Below, one piece after another: positions 26,978 through 36,257 of a stretch of DNA of 64,000 nucleotides. Where the stretch lies: assembly GCA_902488835.1 (NCBI GenBank), contig CABTXQ010000002.1, positions 1-64,000 of the forward strand, given 5' to 3'. Both the position numbers and the translations under genes were made by a program. The stretch is from an uncultured Ileibacterium sp. (GTDB taxonomy: Bacteria; Bacillota; Clostridia; Peptostreptococcales; Anaerovoracaceae). Under the pieces are notes generated by a model. That model worked only from the letters and a program-made list of their open reading frames with translations. It was not told the DNA's origin and did not search any database. Each line of letters opens with the position of its first letter. Positions within the stretch are counted from its first letter, which is position 1.

Positions 26978-28057
26978 ATGGCTGAAAGAGTATTTATGAA
27001 AGGTACGGAAGCGATTGCCGAGGCTGCAGTAAGAGCAGGATGCCGTTTTTTTGCCGGTTATCCTATTACACCTCAAAATGAGATTCCTGAATACATGTCA
27101 AGGAGGCTACCGGAAGTTGGTGGACAATTCGTACAAGGAGAGAGTGAAGTTGCATCAGTAAATATGCTTTTTGGCGCAGCATCAACAGGCATAAGGGCTA
27201 TGAGTTCGTCATCTTCGACAGGAATAAGTCTTTATTCTGAGGGTGTATCATTCAGCGCATCTGCAAGAGTTCCAATTGTTTATGTTAACGTAGGAAGAGG
27301 AGGTCCTGGGATTGGAGCTATACAACCGGCTCAGCAGGACTATAATCAGGCAACAAAGGCAAGCGGTAATGGTGGATTCAGAATGATAGTTCAGGCGCCT
27401 TCTTCTGTTCAAGAATGTGTTGATATGGTATATGAAGCATTTGATCTTGCAGCTGAATATGAGAATCCTGTACTCGTTCTAACAGATGGAGTAGTAGGGA
27501 CAATGATGGAGCCTGTAACTCTTCCTGAAATGAGATCAGATGATGAACTGCTCAAATTAAGAAAGAAATTTGAACATAGAGCTATAATAGGGCATCCTGT
27601 AGGCCAGCAGGCAGTTTGTAGAGCAGGACAGTTAGGAGCAGGTCAGGAGAATGTAAACATCGAGGCTGCAAAGATGTATAAAAGCTGGGATAAAGAAATA
27701 AGAGTTGAAGAATATATGATGGATGATGCAGAAATTGTTATCGCTTCATATGGTATATCGGCTAGAATATGTAAGGCTGTAATCAATAAATTGAGGAAAG
27801 AAGGCATTAAGATAGGTATGATAAGACCTATGAGGGTATCACCTTTCCCATATGATTCATTTGCAAAGCTTGATCCTAAGAAGATTAAGGGACTTCTAGA
27901 TGTCGAAATGTCAATTCCAGCACAAATGATATGGGATGTTAAGCATGTTCTTAACAAGGATATTCCTGTAAGAGAGTGCCTAAGGTCAGGAGGTCAGTTA
28001 CTGACAAATGATCAGGTTGAAGCAGCTGTTCGTGATTTGATTAAGGAGGTGCTCTAA
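26978..28057 (+). CDS. 2-oxoacid:ferredoxin oxidoreductase, alpha subunit (KorA/VorB type)
   Basis: 359 aa from the ATG at 26978, preceded by AAGGAGG. FAGYPITPQNEIPEYM and FVQGESEVASVNMLFGAAST are conserved alpha-subunit segments, and RAMSSSSSTGISLYSEG gives the central glycine/serine-rich element. This thiamine-PP-dependent complex oxidatively decarboxylates a 2-oxoacid to acyl-CoA, reducing ferredoxin. KorA (2-oxoglutarate) and VorB (branched chain) are not separable by eye. The stop shares a base with the beta subunit start. Confidence 0.9.
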   Translation: MAERVFMKGTEAIAEAAVRAGCRFFAGYPITPQNEIPEYMSRRLPEVGGQFVQGESEVASVNMLFGAASTGIRAMSSSSSTGISLYSEGVSFSASARVPIVYVNVGRGGPGIGAIQPAQQDYNQATKASGNGGFRMIVQAPSSVQECVDMVYEAFDLAAEYENPVLVLTDGVVGTMMEPVTLPEMRSDDELLKLRKKFEHRAIIGHPVGQQAVCRAGQLGAGQENVNIEAAKMYKSWDKEIRVEEYMMDDAEIVIASYGISARICKAVINKLRKEGIKIGMIRPMRVSPFPYDSFAKLDPKKIKGLLDVEMSIPAQMIWDVKHVLNKDIPVRECLRSGGQLLTNDQVEAAVRDLIKEVL

Positions 28058-28800
28058 TGGAGACAAAAGTATATTCGAGAACAAATGGACTGCTCCACGG
28101 TGCAGTGTCGGGATTTTGCCCTGGCTGTATGCACGGTACCGTTCATAAGCTTATCGGTGAAGCTGCAGAAGAACTAGGGCAGCTTGATCATCTTGTAAGA
28201 GTTGAGGGCGTTGGATGCTGCGGTCTTGGACAATTTTATGTATCTCATGATGAGACGATTGCAGCACATGGTAGAGCTTGTGCAGTTGCCACTGGTATTA
28301 AGAGATCAAGCCCGGATTCACTTATATATACATATCAGGGGGATGGAGACCTTGCTGCGATAGGCCTTGCAGAAACAATGTCCGCTGCAAATAGGGGAGA
28401 AAACTTTACAGTAATTTTTGTAAACAATGGTATTTATGGAATGACCGGTGGGCAGATGGCTCCAACCACTCTTCTCGGAATGAAATCAACAACAACTCCA
28501 AGTGGAAGAGTTGCCGAAGAGCACGGATATCCAATGCATATGTGCGAAATACTTGATACTTTGACAGCACCTGTTTATCTTGAAAGAACATCTTGCGATA
28601 CACCTCAGCATGTAATTGCTACAAGAAAAGCCATTAAAAAGGCTTTCCAATATCAGCTTGAGGGAAAAGGATTTTCAATGGTTGAAATAGTTACATCATG
28701 TCCTACAAACTGGGGAATGAGTACTATTGACTCACTTGATTTTTTAAGAGATAAGATGTTTACTGAGTATCCTCTCGGTCTTGTAAGAGACAGGGGTTAA
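28057..28800 (+). CDS. 2-oxoacid:ferredoxin oxidoreductase, beta subunit (TPP-binding)
   Basis: 247 aa. The thiamine-diphosphate motif is visible as YQGDGDLAAIGLAETMSAANRGENFTVIFVNN with the GDGD acidic pair and the NN (residues about 88-119). FCPGCMHGTVHKL near the N-terminus holds a conserved Cys pair. It overlaps the alpha subunit stop by one base and is followed after 13 bases by the gamma subunit. Confidence 0.92.
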   Translation: METKVYSRTNGLLHGAVSGFCPGCMHGTVHKLIGEAAEELGQLDHLVRVEGVGCCGLGQFYVSHDETIAAHGRACAVATGIKRSSPDSLIYTYQGDGDLAAIGLAETMSAANRGENFTVIFVNNGIYGMTGGQMAPTTLLGMKSTTTPSGRVAEEHGYPMHMCEILDTLTAPVYLERTSCDTPQHVIATRKAIKKAFQYQLEGKGFSMVEIVTSCPTNWGMSTIDSLDFLRDKMFTEYPLGLVRDRG

Positions 28801-28813
28801 GGAGGTTATTGAT

Positions 28814-29368
28814 ATGGAAAGAAATTTGATGATAGCAGGTTTTGGCGGACAAGGCGTAATGACTATAGGAAAGCTTCTAGCACAGGCAACTTGTGATTCT
28901 ACAGATCTGAATGTAACCTTTTTCCCTTCTTATGGTGCAGCTATGAGAGGTGGCACAGCTAACTGTTATGTAGTTATTTCGGATGAGAGTATCGGAGCTC
29001 CTTCAAGCACATCAGTGGATGATTTAATTGTAATGAATGAACCTTCACTTGATGCATTCCTTGGTAATCTCAAAGAAAAAGGAGTTCTTTTTATTAATAG
29101 CACAATAGTTAAGAAAAAAATAGAAAGAAATGACATAGAACTAGTCGAAGTTCCAGTTACAGAAATGGCACTTGATATGGGAGATCCGAGAGTTTTGAAT
29201 GTAATCATGCTTGGAGCTTATATAGGTTATACGAATGTAGTTCCTACAAGTGTTATACTTGAAGGACTACATCATAAATTCGAAAAGAAACCTGATGCAA
29301 TTAAGCTTAATGACGATGCATTTCAAAGAGGTTATGACATAGGAAAAAAAGCAAGAGAATCAAAATAA
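28814..29368 (+). CDS. 2-oxoacid:ferredoxin oxidoreductase, gamma subunit
   Basis: 184 aa. The GFGGQGVMTIGKLLA segment at the N-terminus and the FFPSYGAAMRGGTANC segment are gamma-subunit signatures of this complex (PF01558). It completes a delta-alpha-beta-gamma four-subunit set. GGAGG precedes the ATG and a terminator follows. Confidence 0.93.
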   Translation: MERNLMIAGFGGQGVMTIGKLLAQATCDSTDLNVTFFPSYGAAMRGGTANCYVVISDESIGAPSSTSVDDLIVMNEPSLDAFLGNLKEKGVLFINSTIVKKKIERNDIELVEVPVTEMALDMGDPRVLNVIMLGAYIGYTNVVPTSVILEGLHHKFEKKPDAIKLNDDAFQRGYDIGKKARESK

Positions 29369-29386
29369 AAAAATTTTTAACAACAG

Positions 29387-29418
29387 ACGGCTTAAGACTT
29401 ATTAAGCCGTTTTTTATT
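29387..29418 (+). terminator. Intrinsic terminator after 2-oxoacid oxidoreductase operon
   Basis: ACGGCTTAA, short loop, TTAAGCCGT and a T-rich tail TTTTTATT. Confidence 0.92.
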
Positions 29419-29445
29419 GAAAAAAATATTAAAAAAATGTACAAT
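29417..29445 (+). promoter_or_regulatory. Sigma-A promoter for cdaA-cdaR-glmM
   Basis: TTGAAA (29417-29422), 17-base spacer, TACAAT (29440-29445). It begins inside the T tract of the preceding terminator. Confidence 0.65.
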
Positions 29446-29501
29446 AAAAATGAAAATTTGTAGACAATAATTGTTTTTTGAAAGTGAGTTAAGGAATATA
29501 G

Positions 29502-30353
29502 ATGCTTGAAGTTATCGGCGGAATAATAAAAAACTTTAGAATATTGGATGCTATAGATATTTTAATAGTAGCATACATTGTATATAAGATTTTGGGGTTC
29601 ATAAGAGAGACAAGGGCCCTGCAATTAGTTAGGGGAATACTTATCTTTATTACTATATTTTTCCTCTCTGATCTTCTTGATTTGTATCTTCTTAACTATT
29701 TGATGAAGAGCCTATTTACCCTTGGTATTTTCGCACTGTTTGTTCTGTTCCAACCGGAGCTTAGGAGGGGACTTGAACAGATGGGAAGAAAAAACTTAGT
29801 GAGGTCTCAGTTCAAAAGCATTGAAAAGGAACAGGCTATAGCCTTTGTAAACAATTTAGTTACTGCCATTGATGATATGAGCAGGATGAGGACAGGGGCC
29901 CTTATTGCTATTGAACGAAATACAATGCTCAACGATATTATAGAGACAGGAAATATTATTGATTCTAATGCAACATTCAGACTAATTGAAAATTTATTTT
30001 ATGAAGGTTCTCCTCTTCATGACGGAGGAATTATTATTCGAGGCATAAGAATTCATGCAGCAAGCTGTGTTTTTCCTCTTACAAAGAACAAGATAGGAAT
30101 TAATCTTGGAACGAGACATAAGGCGGGAGTCGGACTGAGTGAGGTAAGTGACGCTCTCGTTATTATTGTATCAGAGGAGACAGGTGTAATTTCGATAGCG
30201 GAGAACGGTGAATTAACGAGATTCCTAGATTCTGGGACACTTGAAAAGATTTTGCTCAATATTTACTTACCTGAAGAACCTAAGAAAGTTCTTTATAAGT
30301 TTTCTGACGTTTTCAATATTAAAGGAGGCAAGGAAAATGAAGGTAAGGAATAA
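29502..30353 (+). CDS. cdaA: Diadenylate cyclase CdaA (c-di-AMP synthase)
   Basis: 283 aa. Three N-terminal hydrophobic segments (residues about 15-85) precede a DAC domain. The motif aligned to DGA of the family reads GSPLHDGGIII (D174-G175-G176), and the RHR motif reads LGTRHKAGVG (R205-H206-K207). These are single-residue variants of the usual DGA and RHR, so activity should be checked. DAC enzymes join two ATP into c-di-AMP, which controls potassium and osmotic homeostasis and the cell wall. It overlaps cdaR by 17 bases, in the standard cdaA-cdaR-glmM arrangement. The window also encodes a K+ channel. Confidence 0.93.
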   Translation: MLEVIGGIIKNFRILDAIDILIVAYIVYKILGFIRETRALQLVRGILIFITIFFLSDLLDLYLLNYLMKSLFTLGIFALFVLFQPELRRGLEQMGRKNLVRSQFKSIEKEQAIAFVNNLVTAIDDMSRMRTGALIAIERNTMLNDIIETGNIIDSNATFRLIENLFYEGSPLHDGGIIIRGIRIHAASCVFPLTKNKIGINLGTRHKAGVGLSEVSDALVIIVSEETGVISIAENGELTRFLDSGTLEKILLNIYLPEEPKKVLYKFSDVFNIKGGKENEGKE

Positions 30354-31539
30354 GATAAAAAATATAAATAAACTTAGCTTTGTAATATCACTTATTATAT
30401 CAATAGCAGCCTGGTTCTATGTTGTATATAATGTTAATCCGACAATGAGTAGAAATTTTCGCAATATTCCGGTTACAATTACAGGCGAAGATATTCTTGA
30501 AGAGAATGGACTTGCGGTTGCATCCATCGATGTTGAGAGTATTGATGTAACATTAAGGGCGAAAAGGAGCATTCTTGATAACGTAAAGGACGGGTCAATA
30601 GTAATTAGTGCAGATGTTTCAGAAGCAGGTAAGGGTGATAATAAGTTTGCACTTGAAATATCATCTCCTTCCGGAACAGTAATAACTAAACAAAGCAAGA
30701 AGAATGTGGTAATAAATATAGAGAATCTAAAGACAAAAAAAGTCGATGTTAAGACTTCTTTTTCGGAGAGATTGTCAAATGATGAAGAAGTTGAAATAAG
30801 CGATATAGCTGAGAAAAGCATAGAGATAAGAGGAGCAAAAAGCATAGTTAATGCCGCTTCATATGCTGATGCATGCATTGATGTAAGCAGAATCAGTGAT
30901 AAAAATAAGATGATAAGCGTTCCTCTCACAATAAAAAATTCAAGTGGAAAAAATCTAAAACACTTAAAATACAAACCTTCAAAGATAAATCTAAAAGCTC
31001 AAAAAGTCTCGAAAAAGAAGGTAAAACTGAATATTAAAGTAAATAATTCGGATAGTCAATTTGTTGAAAGAACATATACTGGACCAAGCGAAATATATAT
31101 CAAAGGAAATAAGAATAAACTTATGAATATATCAAGCATAGACACCAAGACAATCGATATATCCGATGTTGAACAAACAAGTGATATAGAACTCTCGTAC
31201 ATACTTCCTAAGGGAGTTTCAATATCAAATGAAAGTAAAGATGCCACTCTTCATGTTAAATGTATACCGCTTAAGGATAAAACCTTTGCAATAGAATCGG
31301 AATCAATAGAGCTAAAAAATATAGGAAACGGTCTTGACGTAACAGCAAGTGGCAAAGTTGATGTTACGGTTTATGGACTTGGTGATGAAATATCAAAAAT
31401 AGATGATAATGATATAGTTCTTTCTTTAGATCTTGCGGGATATACTGTTGGTACTTACTCAATAAAGCCAACAGTTAAAAGCATTGATTATGCAAGGAGA
31501 TATGAAATATCAGGAGATATATTAGTAAAAATAAGTTGA
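30337..31539 (+). CDS. cdaR: YbbR-domain membrane protein CdaR (regulator of CdaA)
   Basis: 400 aa from the ATG at 30337 after a perfect AAAGGAGG; it overlaps the end of cdaA. An N-terminal transmembrane helix (FVISLIISIAAWFYVVYNV) precedes a run of beta-rich YbbR repeats rich in VDV, IEI and Lys-Ser segments, likely outside the cell. In Firmicutes CdaR modulates CdaA and links it to GlmM and peptidoglycan synthesis. Confidence 0.92.
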   Translation: MKVRNKIKNINKLSFVISLIISIAAWFYVVYNVNPTMSRNFRNIPVTITGEDILEENGLAVASIDVESIDVTLRAKRSILDNVKDGSIVISADVSEAGKGDNKFALEISSPSGTVITKQSKKNVVINIENLKTKKVDVKTSFSERLSNDEEVEISDIAEKSIEIRGAKSIVNAASYADACIDVSRISDKNKMISVPLTIKNSSGKNLKHLKYKPSKINLKAQKVSKKKVKLNIKVNNSDSQFVERTYTGPSEIYIKGNKNKLMNISSIDTKTIDISDVEQTSDIELSYILPKGVSISNESKDATLHVKCIPLKDKTFAIESESIELKNIGNGLDVTASGKVDVTVYGLGDEISKIDDNDIVLSLDLAGYTVGTYSIKPTVKSIDYARRYEISGDILVKIS

Positions 31540-31565
31540 TTAATGAAAGGAGATAGCTGATACAA

Positions 31566-32921
31566 ATGGGAAGAATGTTTGGTACCGATGGAGTGAGAGG
31601 TGTAGCAAATGAAGAGCTCACTGCCGAGGTTGCATTTAATATAGGTAAAGCGGCTGCATATGTGCTTGGAAAGAGATCAAAACGACCAATATTTGTGATA
31701 GGTAAGGATACAAGGATATCAGGAGATATGCTTGAGAATGCACTGACGGCAGGAATTTTGTCGGTCGGTGGAAACGTAATGAAATTAGGGGTGATTCCAA
31801 CCCCTGCAGTTGCTTATTTAGTTAGATATTTTAAGGCGGATGCAGGTGTTGTTATTTCTGCATCCCATAATCCTTTTGAGTACAATGGAATAAAGTTTTT
31901 TAATAGTGAAGGATTCAAACTGGATGATAATATTGAGAACGAAATTGAGGATGTAATATATAACGGAATTAAAGGAGATAAGGTTTTAATAGCCAAGGAT
32001 ATTGGCAGATGTATTGATGCAAAGGAAGATTCACTCAAAATTTATACAGATTTTTTGCTAAGCACCATTGATAAAAAGCTTGATGGGATAAAGATAGTTC
32101 TTGACCTTGCAAACGGAGCTTCTTATAAATCAGCAAGGATTGTCTTCGATACACTTGGAGCGAATCTTTACGTGTTGTCAGATGATCCTAATGGTGTAAA
32201 TATCAACGATAATTGTGGATCAACACATCCAGAAAATCTACAAAAGAGAGTTGTTGAACTTTCAGCAGATATAGGACTTTCTTTTGATGGAGATGCTGAC
32301 AGGCTTATAGTTGTCGATGATAAGGGAAGGATAGTTGATGGAGATTATATCCTATCAATATGTGCAAAAAAACTAAAAGACGATGGAGAACTGAATGAAA
32401 ACAGAATTACAGCATCCGTAATGAGCAATATCGGTCTTCATAGAAAAATGGCAGAATACGATATAGAAGTTGATACGACGAAGGTTGGGGATAAATATAT
32501 ACTTGAGTCCATGCTTAAGACAGGTTCGGTGCTTGGTGGTGAACAAAGCGGGCATATGATATTCCTTAATTATGCAACTGCCGGAGACGGTGTGATGAGT
32601 GCTTTGCAATTTATTAAAGCATATATTTCAAGCGGTAAAAAGGTTAGTGAACTAAGAGATGAAATAACAATATATCCGCAGGTTCTTGTAAATGCCAAAG
32701 TTAAGAACGAAAAAAAAGATTCTGTTAGAGAGAATCAAGAAATCAATAATAGGATAAAAGAAATAGAAGAATTAATAGGAGATACAGGCAGAGTATTGAT
32801 AAGACCGAGCGGGACAGAACCGCTTGTTAGAGTAATGCTTGAAGGTGAGGACATTGAAACTCTGAATGAATATGCTAATGAACTTGCTAAAATGATAGAA
32901 GAAAAGCTTGGCAATAATTGA
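31566..32921 (+). CDS. glmM: Phosphoglucosamine mutase GlmM
   Basis: 451 aa. MFGTDGVRGVANEELT opens the protein. The phosphoserine loop ISASHNP has S100, the metal loop is DGDADR, and the phosphate site is RPSGTEPLVRVM. It converts glucosamine-6-phosphate to glucosamine-1-phosphate for UDP-GlcNAc and thus peptidoglycan. It is third in the cdaA operon, as in other Firmicutes. The AAAGGAGAT site is rather far (about 13 bases) from the ATG. Confidence 0.97.
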   Translation: MGRMFGTDGVRGVANEELTAEVAFNIGKAAAYVLGKRSKRPIFVIGKDTRISGDMLENALTAGILSVGGNVMKLGVIPTPAVAYLVRYFKADAGVVISASHNPFEYNGIKFFNSEGFKLDDNIENEIEDVIYNGIKGDKVLIAKDIGRCIDAKEDSLKIYTDFLLSTIDKKLDGIKIVLDLANGASYKSARIVFDTLGANLYVLSDDPNGVNINDNCGSTHPENLQKRVVELSADIGLSFDGDADRLIVVDDKGRIVDGDYILSICAKKLKDDGELNENRITASVMSNIGLHRKMAEYDIEVDTTKVGDKYILESMLKTGSVLGGEQSGHMIFLNYATAGDGVMSALQFIKAYISSGKKVSELRDEITIYPQVLVNAKVKNEKKDSVRENQEINNRIKEIEELIGDTGRVLIRPSGTEPLVRVMLEGEDIETLNEYANELAKMIEEKLGNN

Positions 32922-32966
32922 TTGTATGGCTTTAAATAAAAACAATTAACTTAAAGGGGAATCACA

Positions 32967-34691
32967 ATGGATGTAATGAATATTTACCAAAAATGGCTCA
33001 CCAATAGAAGTCTTGATTCATTATTAAAAAGAGATCTGATGAAAATAGTTGGGATGCATGAGGAGATAGAAGACAGATTCTATCGTTCATTAGACTTCGG
33101 AACGGCTGGAATCAGAGGGATAATGGGCGCCGGAACTAATAGAATGAATATTTATATTGTCGGTTGTGCTGCAAAAGGTTTTGGCGAAGCAATAATTGAT
33201 AAAAATAAGCAAGATAAAGGAATCATTATTTCATATGACTCAAGAAACAATTCAAGAAAATTTGCAGAAATAAGTGCAAGGGTAATGGGAACAATGGGAA
33301 TTCGAGTGTTTCTTTCAGATCAGATGAGACCTGTTCCAATGCTTTCGTATGGTATAAGATATTTCAAAGCAGCAGGAGGCATAATGATTACAGCCTCACA
33401 TAACCCTCCTGAATATAATGGATTTAAGGCATATGGAGAGAACGGTGGACAGCTTATGCCTGAGGATGCATCGGTTATCAAGACAAATATTGACTGTATT
33501 GAGGATGTGTTTGAACCAGTTCAGACTGCAATGCCACTAAGTGAATTGATCAATAGTAATATTGTGTCATATATAGGGGATGAACTCGATAAAGCATATG
33601 ATGAGGAGATAATTTCATGCTTTAAGGAAAATGAAACAGATATCTCACATAGAGATAAAATAAAAATAGTCTATACACCTTTAAACGGTGCCGGCAATAT
33701 CCCTGTCAGAAGAATTTTGTCAAAACTCGGATTTGATCAGGTCTTCGTAGTGCCTGAACAAGAAAAACCTGATGGAAATTTTCCAACACTAAAGGTACCA
33801 AATCCAGAGAACGAAGATACTTTTCAGCTAGCAATAAAAACAGCAAAATCATTATTTGCCGATATAATAATAGCTACGGACCCGGATTCAGATAGGTTAG
33901 GGATTGCGGTAAGAGAACATGATGGGAATTATAAAGTTTTGAAGGGTAATGAAATAGGAATTATTCTAATGGAATATATCTTGTCAGTAAAGAAGTCAAA
34001 AAATAATATCCCTAGCAATGCATTTTGTGCTACATCGGTAGTATCAACAAAGATAACCAAAAAAATTTGCAAAAGATATGGGGTTAAATTATACCAGGTG
34101 TTTACGGGGACAAAATATATTGCAGATAAAATATATTCCCTTGACGAAAATGGAGATGAGAAATTTATCTATGGATTTGAGGAAAGCCATGGATATATGA
34201 TTGATTCCAATGTCAGGGATAAAGACGCAATATCTGCTGCTGCAATGATAGCGGAAATCGCAGCTTTCAGTAAGAATTACAATATGACTTTGATTGATCA
34301 GCTTAAATCCATATATGCACTTTATGATTATGCAGCAGATGAGAGCTATTCAATAATATGCAAGGGTGAGAATGGGGAAAGACAAATTAAAGAGGCCATG
34401 GACCATTATAGAAATATTGCAAAAAAATACGAAGGGAAGCTCGGTGTTCCTGATAGTAAACTATATGATATTGAAATTACTAACTTTAGGGATTTCCTTC
34501 CTGCCTCAAATGTGCTTATGTACGAAATGGGGGAATTTGATTTTATAGTAATGAGACCAAGTGGGACTGAACCAAAGCTAAAAATTTATTTTGGATGCTA
34601 TGGTGATAAAAGTGAGGCGAGGATAAGACTTGCAAAAATCTCAAGGCTTCTTCTTGATGATGTTAATAACACTATAGATTCAATTCAATAA
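32967..34691 (+). CDS. Phosphoglucomutase/phosphomannomutase (PgcA-type)
   Basis: 574 aa alpha-D-phosphohexomutase. The catalytic serine loop is MITASHNPPEYNGFKAYG, the metal loop DPDSDRLGIA, and the phosphate site MRPSGTEPKLKIYF. The length matches the PgcA/Pgm2 group, which interconverts glucose-1-phosphate and glucose-6-phosphate. It follows glmM after 45 bases with AAAGGGG as its ribosome site. The two mutases in tandem serve amino-sugar and glucose metabolism respectively. Confidence 0.9.
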   Translation: MDVMNIYQKWLTNRSLDSLLKRDLMKIVGMHEEIEDRFYRSLDFGTAGIRGIMGAGTNRMNIYIVGCAAKGFGEAIIDKNKQDKGIIISYDSRNNSRKFAEISARVMGTMGIRVFLSDQMRPVPMLSYGIRYFKAAGGIMITASHNPPEYNGFKAYGENGGQLMPEDASVIKTNIDCIEDVFEPVQTAMPLSELINSNIVSYIGDELDKAYDEEIISCFKENETDISHRDKIKIVYTPLNGAGNIPVRRILSKLGFDQVFVVPEQEKPDGNFPTLKVPNPENEDTFQLAIKTAKSLFADIIIATDPDSDRLGIAVREHDGNYKVLKGNEIGIILMEYILSVKKSKNNIPSNAFCATSVVSTKITKKICKRYGVKLYQVFTGTKYIADKIYSLDENGDEKFIYGFEESHGYMIDSNVRDKDAISAAAMIAEIAAFSKNYNMTLIDQLKSIYALYDYAADESYSIICKGENGERQIKEAMDHYRNIAKKYEGKLGVPDSKLYDIEITNFRDFLPASNVLMYEMGEFDFIVMRPSGTEPKLKIYFGCYGDKSEARIRLAKISRLLLDDVNNTIDSIQ

Positions 34692-34704
34692 TTATAGATA
34701 AAAG

Positions 34705-34736
34705 AAAAGAACGGATGCCATGCATCCGTTCTTTTG
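34705..34736. terminator. Bidirectional intrinsic terminator
   Basis: AAAAGAACGGATG and CATCCGTTCTTTT form a 13-bp stem with a five-base loop between converging genes (mutase and lipoprotein). Confidence 0.93.
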
Positions 34737-34745
34737 CTCTAATAT

Positions 34746-35144
34746 TTACCTTTTCTTGAATGTCATCGATAAGCCCATTTCTTTCGACTCTAACTTTAAT
34801 TCGTCCTTTTTGACCAAAGTTCCTTCCATCTTGTCACTGCCATCATCGACAATTATCTTCTTATCATCCTTTTTGTCAAGACTCCATTTCATCTTGGATT
34901 TATCTCCAAGCAAATTTGCCTCTGCCTTACCGCCTGATTTTAACTCAATATAAGTTTCCTTATCAGAACCATCTGAAAGCTCCTTGATATCATCTGCACT
35001 AACGGTAATGCCATCAAGTTCCATGGATGTAACATCCCACTTTCCGATAAATGCTTTTTCTTTGTCACCTCCGCAAGCTGTCAGTAACAAAGCCATAATA
35101 GCAACAGCAGCTAATATGACGATCAGTTTTCCTCGCTTGTTCAT
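34746..35144 (-). CDS. Small lipoprotein, lipocalin-like extracellular domain
   Basis: 132 aa. The signal peptide ends in lipobox LLTAC (C24), so it is predicted to be a membrane-anchored lipoprotein. The mature part opens FIGKWDVTSMELDG, a GxW-type start seen in lipocalin-like small beta-barrels, and is Lys/Asp-rich. No specific function. It stands alone behind a GGAGG site. Confidence 0.75.
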   Translation of the reverse strand: MNKRGKLIVILAAVAIMALLLTACGGDKEKAFIGKWDVTSMELDGITVSADDIKELSDGSDKETYIELKSGGKAEANLLGDKSKMKWSLDKKDDKKIIVDDGSDKMEGTLVKKDELKLESKEMGLSMTFKKR

Positions 35145-35201
35145 GGCTTCCTCCTTGTTGTTTTCAAGAATATCAACTTGTTACTATTATATTAATATAA
35201 A

Positions 35202-35231
35202 TTAACAAAAAATAAAAGAGTTTTTTGTTAA
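35202..35231. repeat. AT-rich perfect inverted repeat
   Basis: TTAACAAAAAA, eight-base loop, TTTTTTGTTAA. An 11-bp perfect stem. It lies downstream of the nucleotidyltransferase gene and upstream of the lipoprotein gene on the minus strand. It may be a weak terminator for the former or an operator near the lipoprotein promoter; sequence cannot decide. Confidence 0.5.
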
Positions 35232-35314
35232 TTCATCGATAAGTTTCTTGAATATATATGAATCCTAAAAATAATTATAAAAATACATATATTAATGCGT
35301 TTATTGTCAATAAA

Positions 35315-36247
35315 TTATGCCTCTTTGTTTTCCCATAAAATTCGTGGATAGATTCTTGCTTCTTTCATCTCTTCTATTGTTGCCACAACTAGGGGTTTAT
35401 CTTCCTTGTAAGTTACTCCAAACCATCTATCAGGAGAATGTAAAATCTCTACACTGGATCTATTATTTGCAACCTGATTGGCTATTGATGATGGAAGATA
35501 GAATTCGCCTTTTAGTGGGTTAGAATCAATGATATCAATAAGTGCTGTGGATAAATCTTCAGTTATGACATCGATATATTCCTTGCCAAATCCCCATAGA
35601 TTCATCGATACAGAGGTGCCGTCCGGGATTACATCACATATTCCATCCATGTTCTTTCCGGTTATAATTCCCTTGAATGTTCCTGACGTTTCTCTACGAA
35701 CGTCTGTATGCTCCTCAATATAAGTCAGAAAGTTATTCTTTTCCTTGCAGATTCCCCTTGATACGCTTCCGTTCTCGGAAAGTGTATTCTCAATATTAAA
35801 TCCTACCATGCAGTGATGCGTCTTATCTGCATTGTTGCTCAAAAATCCGTATATTAGCTGGAATGCTTCACTGCCATAATAATCATCGGCGTTTATTACT
35901 GCAAAAGGTGAATCTATATAATTTCTAGCAGCATATACGGCATGACCTGTTCCCCAAGGCTTTACTCTTCCATTTGGAACTTCTAATCCGTTCGGTATGT
36001 CTTCAAGATCCTGATAGGCAAAATGATATTCCATCATATCACCTATAGTTGATTCAAGATGTTCTTTAAGCATGGATTCAAGCTCTCTTTTTATAACAAA
36101 AATAACTTTCTTAAAGCCTGCACGCTTTGCATCAAAGAGGGAGAAATCCATGATTATATCTCCTTCTTTACTCACTTTATCAATTTGTTTATTGCCGCCG
36201 TATCTACTTCCAAGACCTGCAGCCATTACAATTAAAATTGGTTCCAT
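35315..36247 (-). CDS. NTP-transferase family sugar nucleotidyltransferase-like protein
   Basis: 310 aa from the ATG at 36247 (GTG at 36253 is an in-frame alternative). ILIVMAAGLGSRYGGNKQID is the nucleotide-binding loop of the nucleotidyltransferase superfamily. INADDYYG carries the acidic metal-binding residues, and GTGHAVYAARN precedes it. Substrate unknown. It is downstream of gltX by 10 bases and probably co-transcribed with it. Confidence 0.8.
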   Translation of the reverse strand: MEPILIVMAAGLGSRYGGNKQIDKVSKEGDIIMDFSLFDAKRAGFKKVIFVIKRELESMLKEHLESTIGDMMEYHFAYQDLEDIPNGLEVPNGRVKPWGTGHAVYAARNYIDSPFAVINADDYYGSEAFQLIYGFLSNNADKTHHCMVGFNIENTLSENGSVSRGICKEKNNFLTYIEEHTDVRRETSGTFKGIITGKNMDGICDVIPDGTSVSMNLWGFGKEYIDVITEDLSTALIDIIDSNPLKGEFYLPSSIANQVANNRSSVEILHSPDRWFGVTYKEDKPLVVATIEEMKEARIYPRILWENKEA

Positions 36248-36257
36248 AACCACCTCT

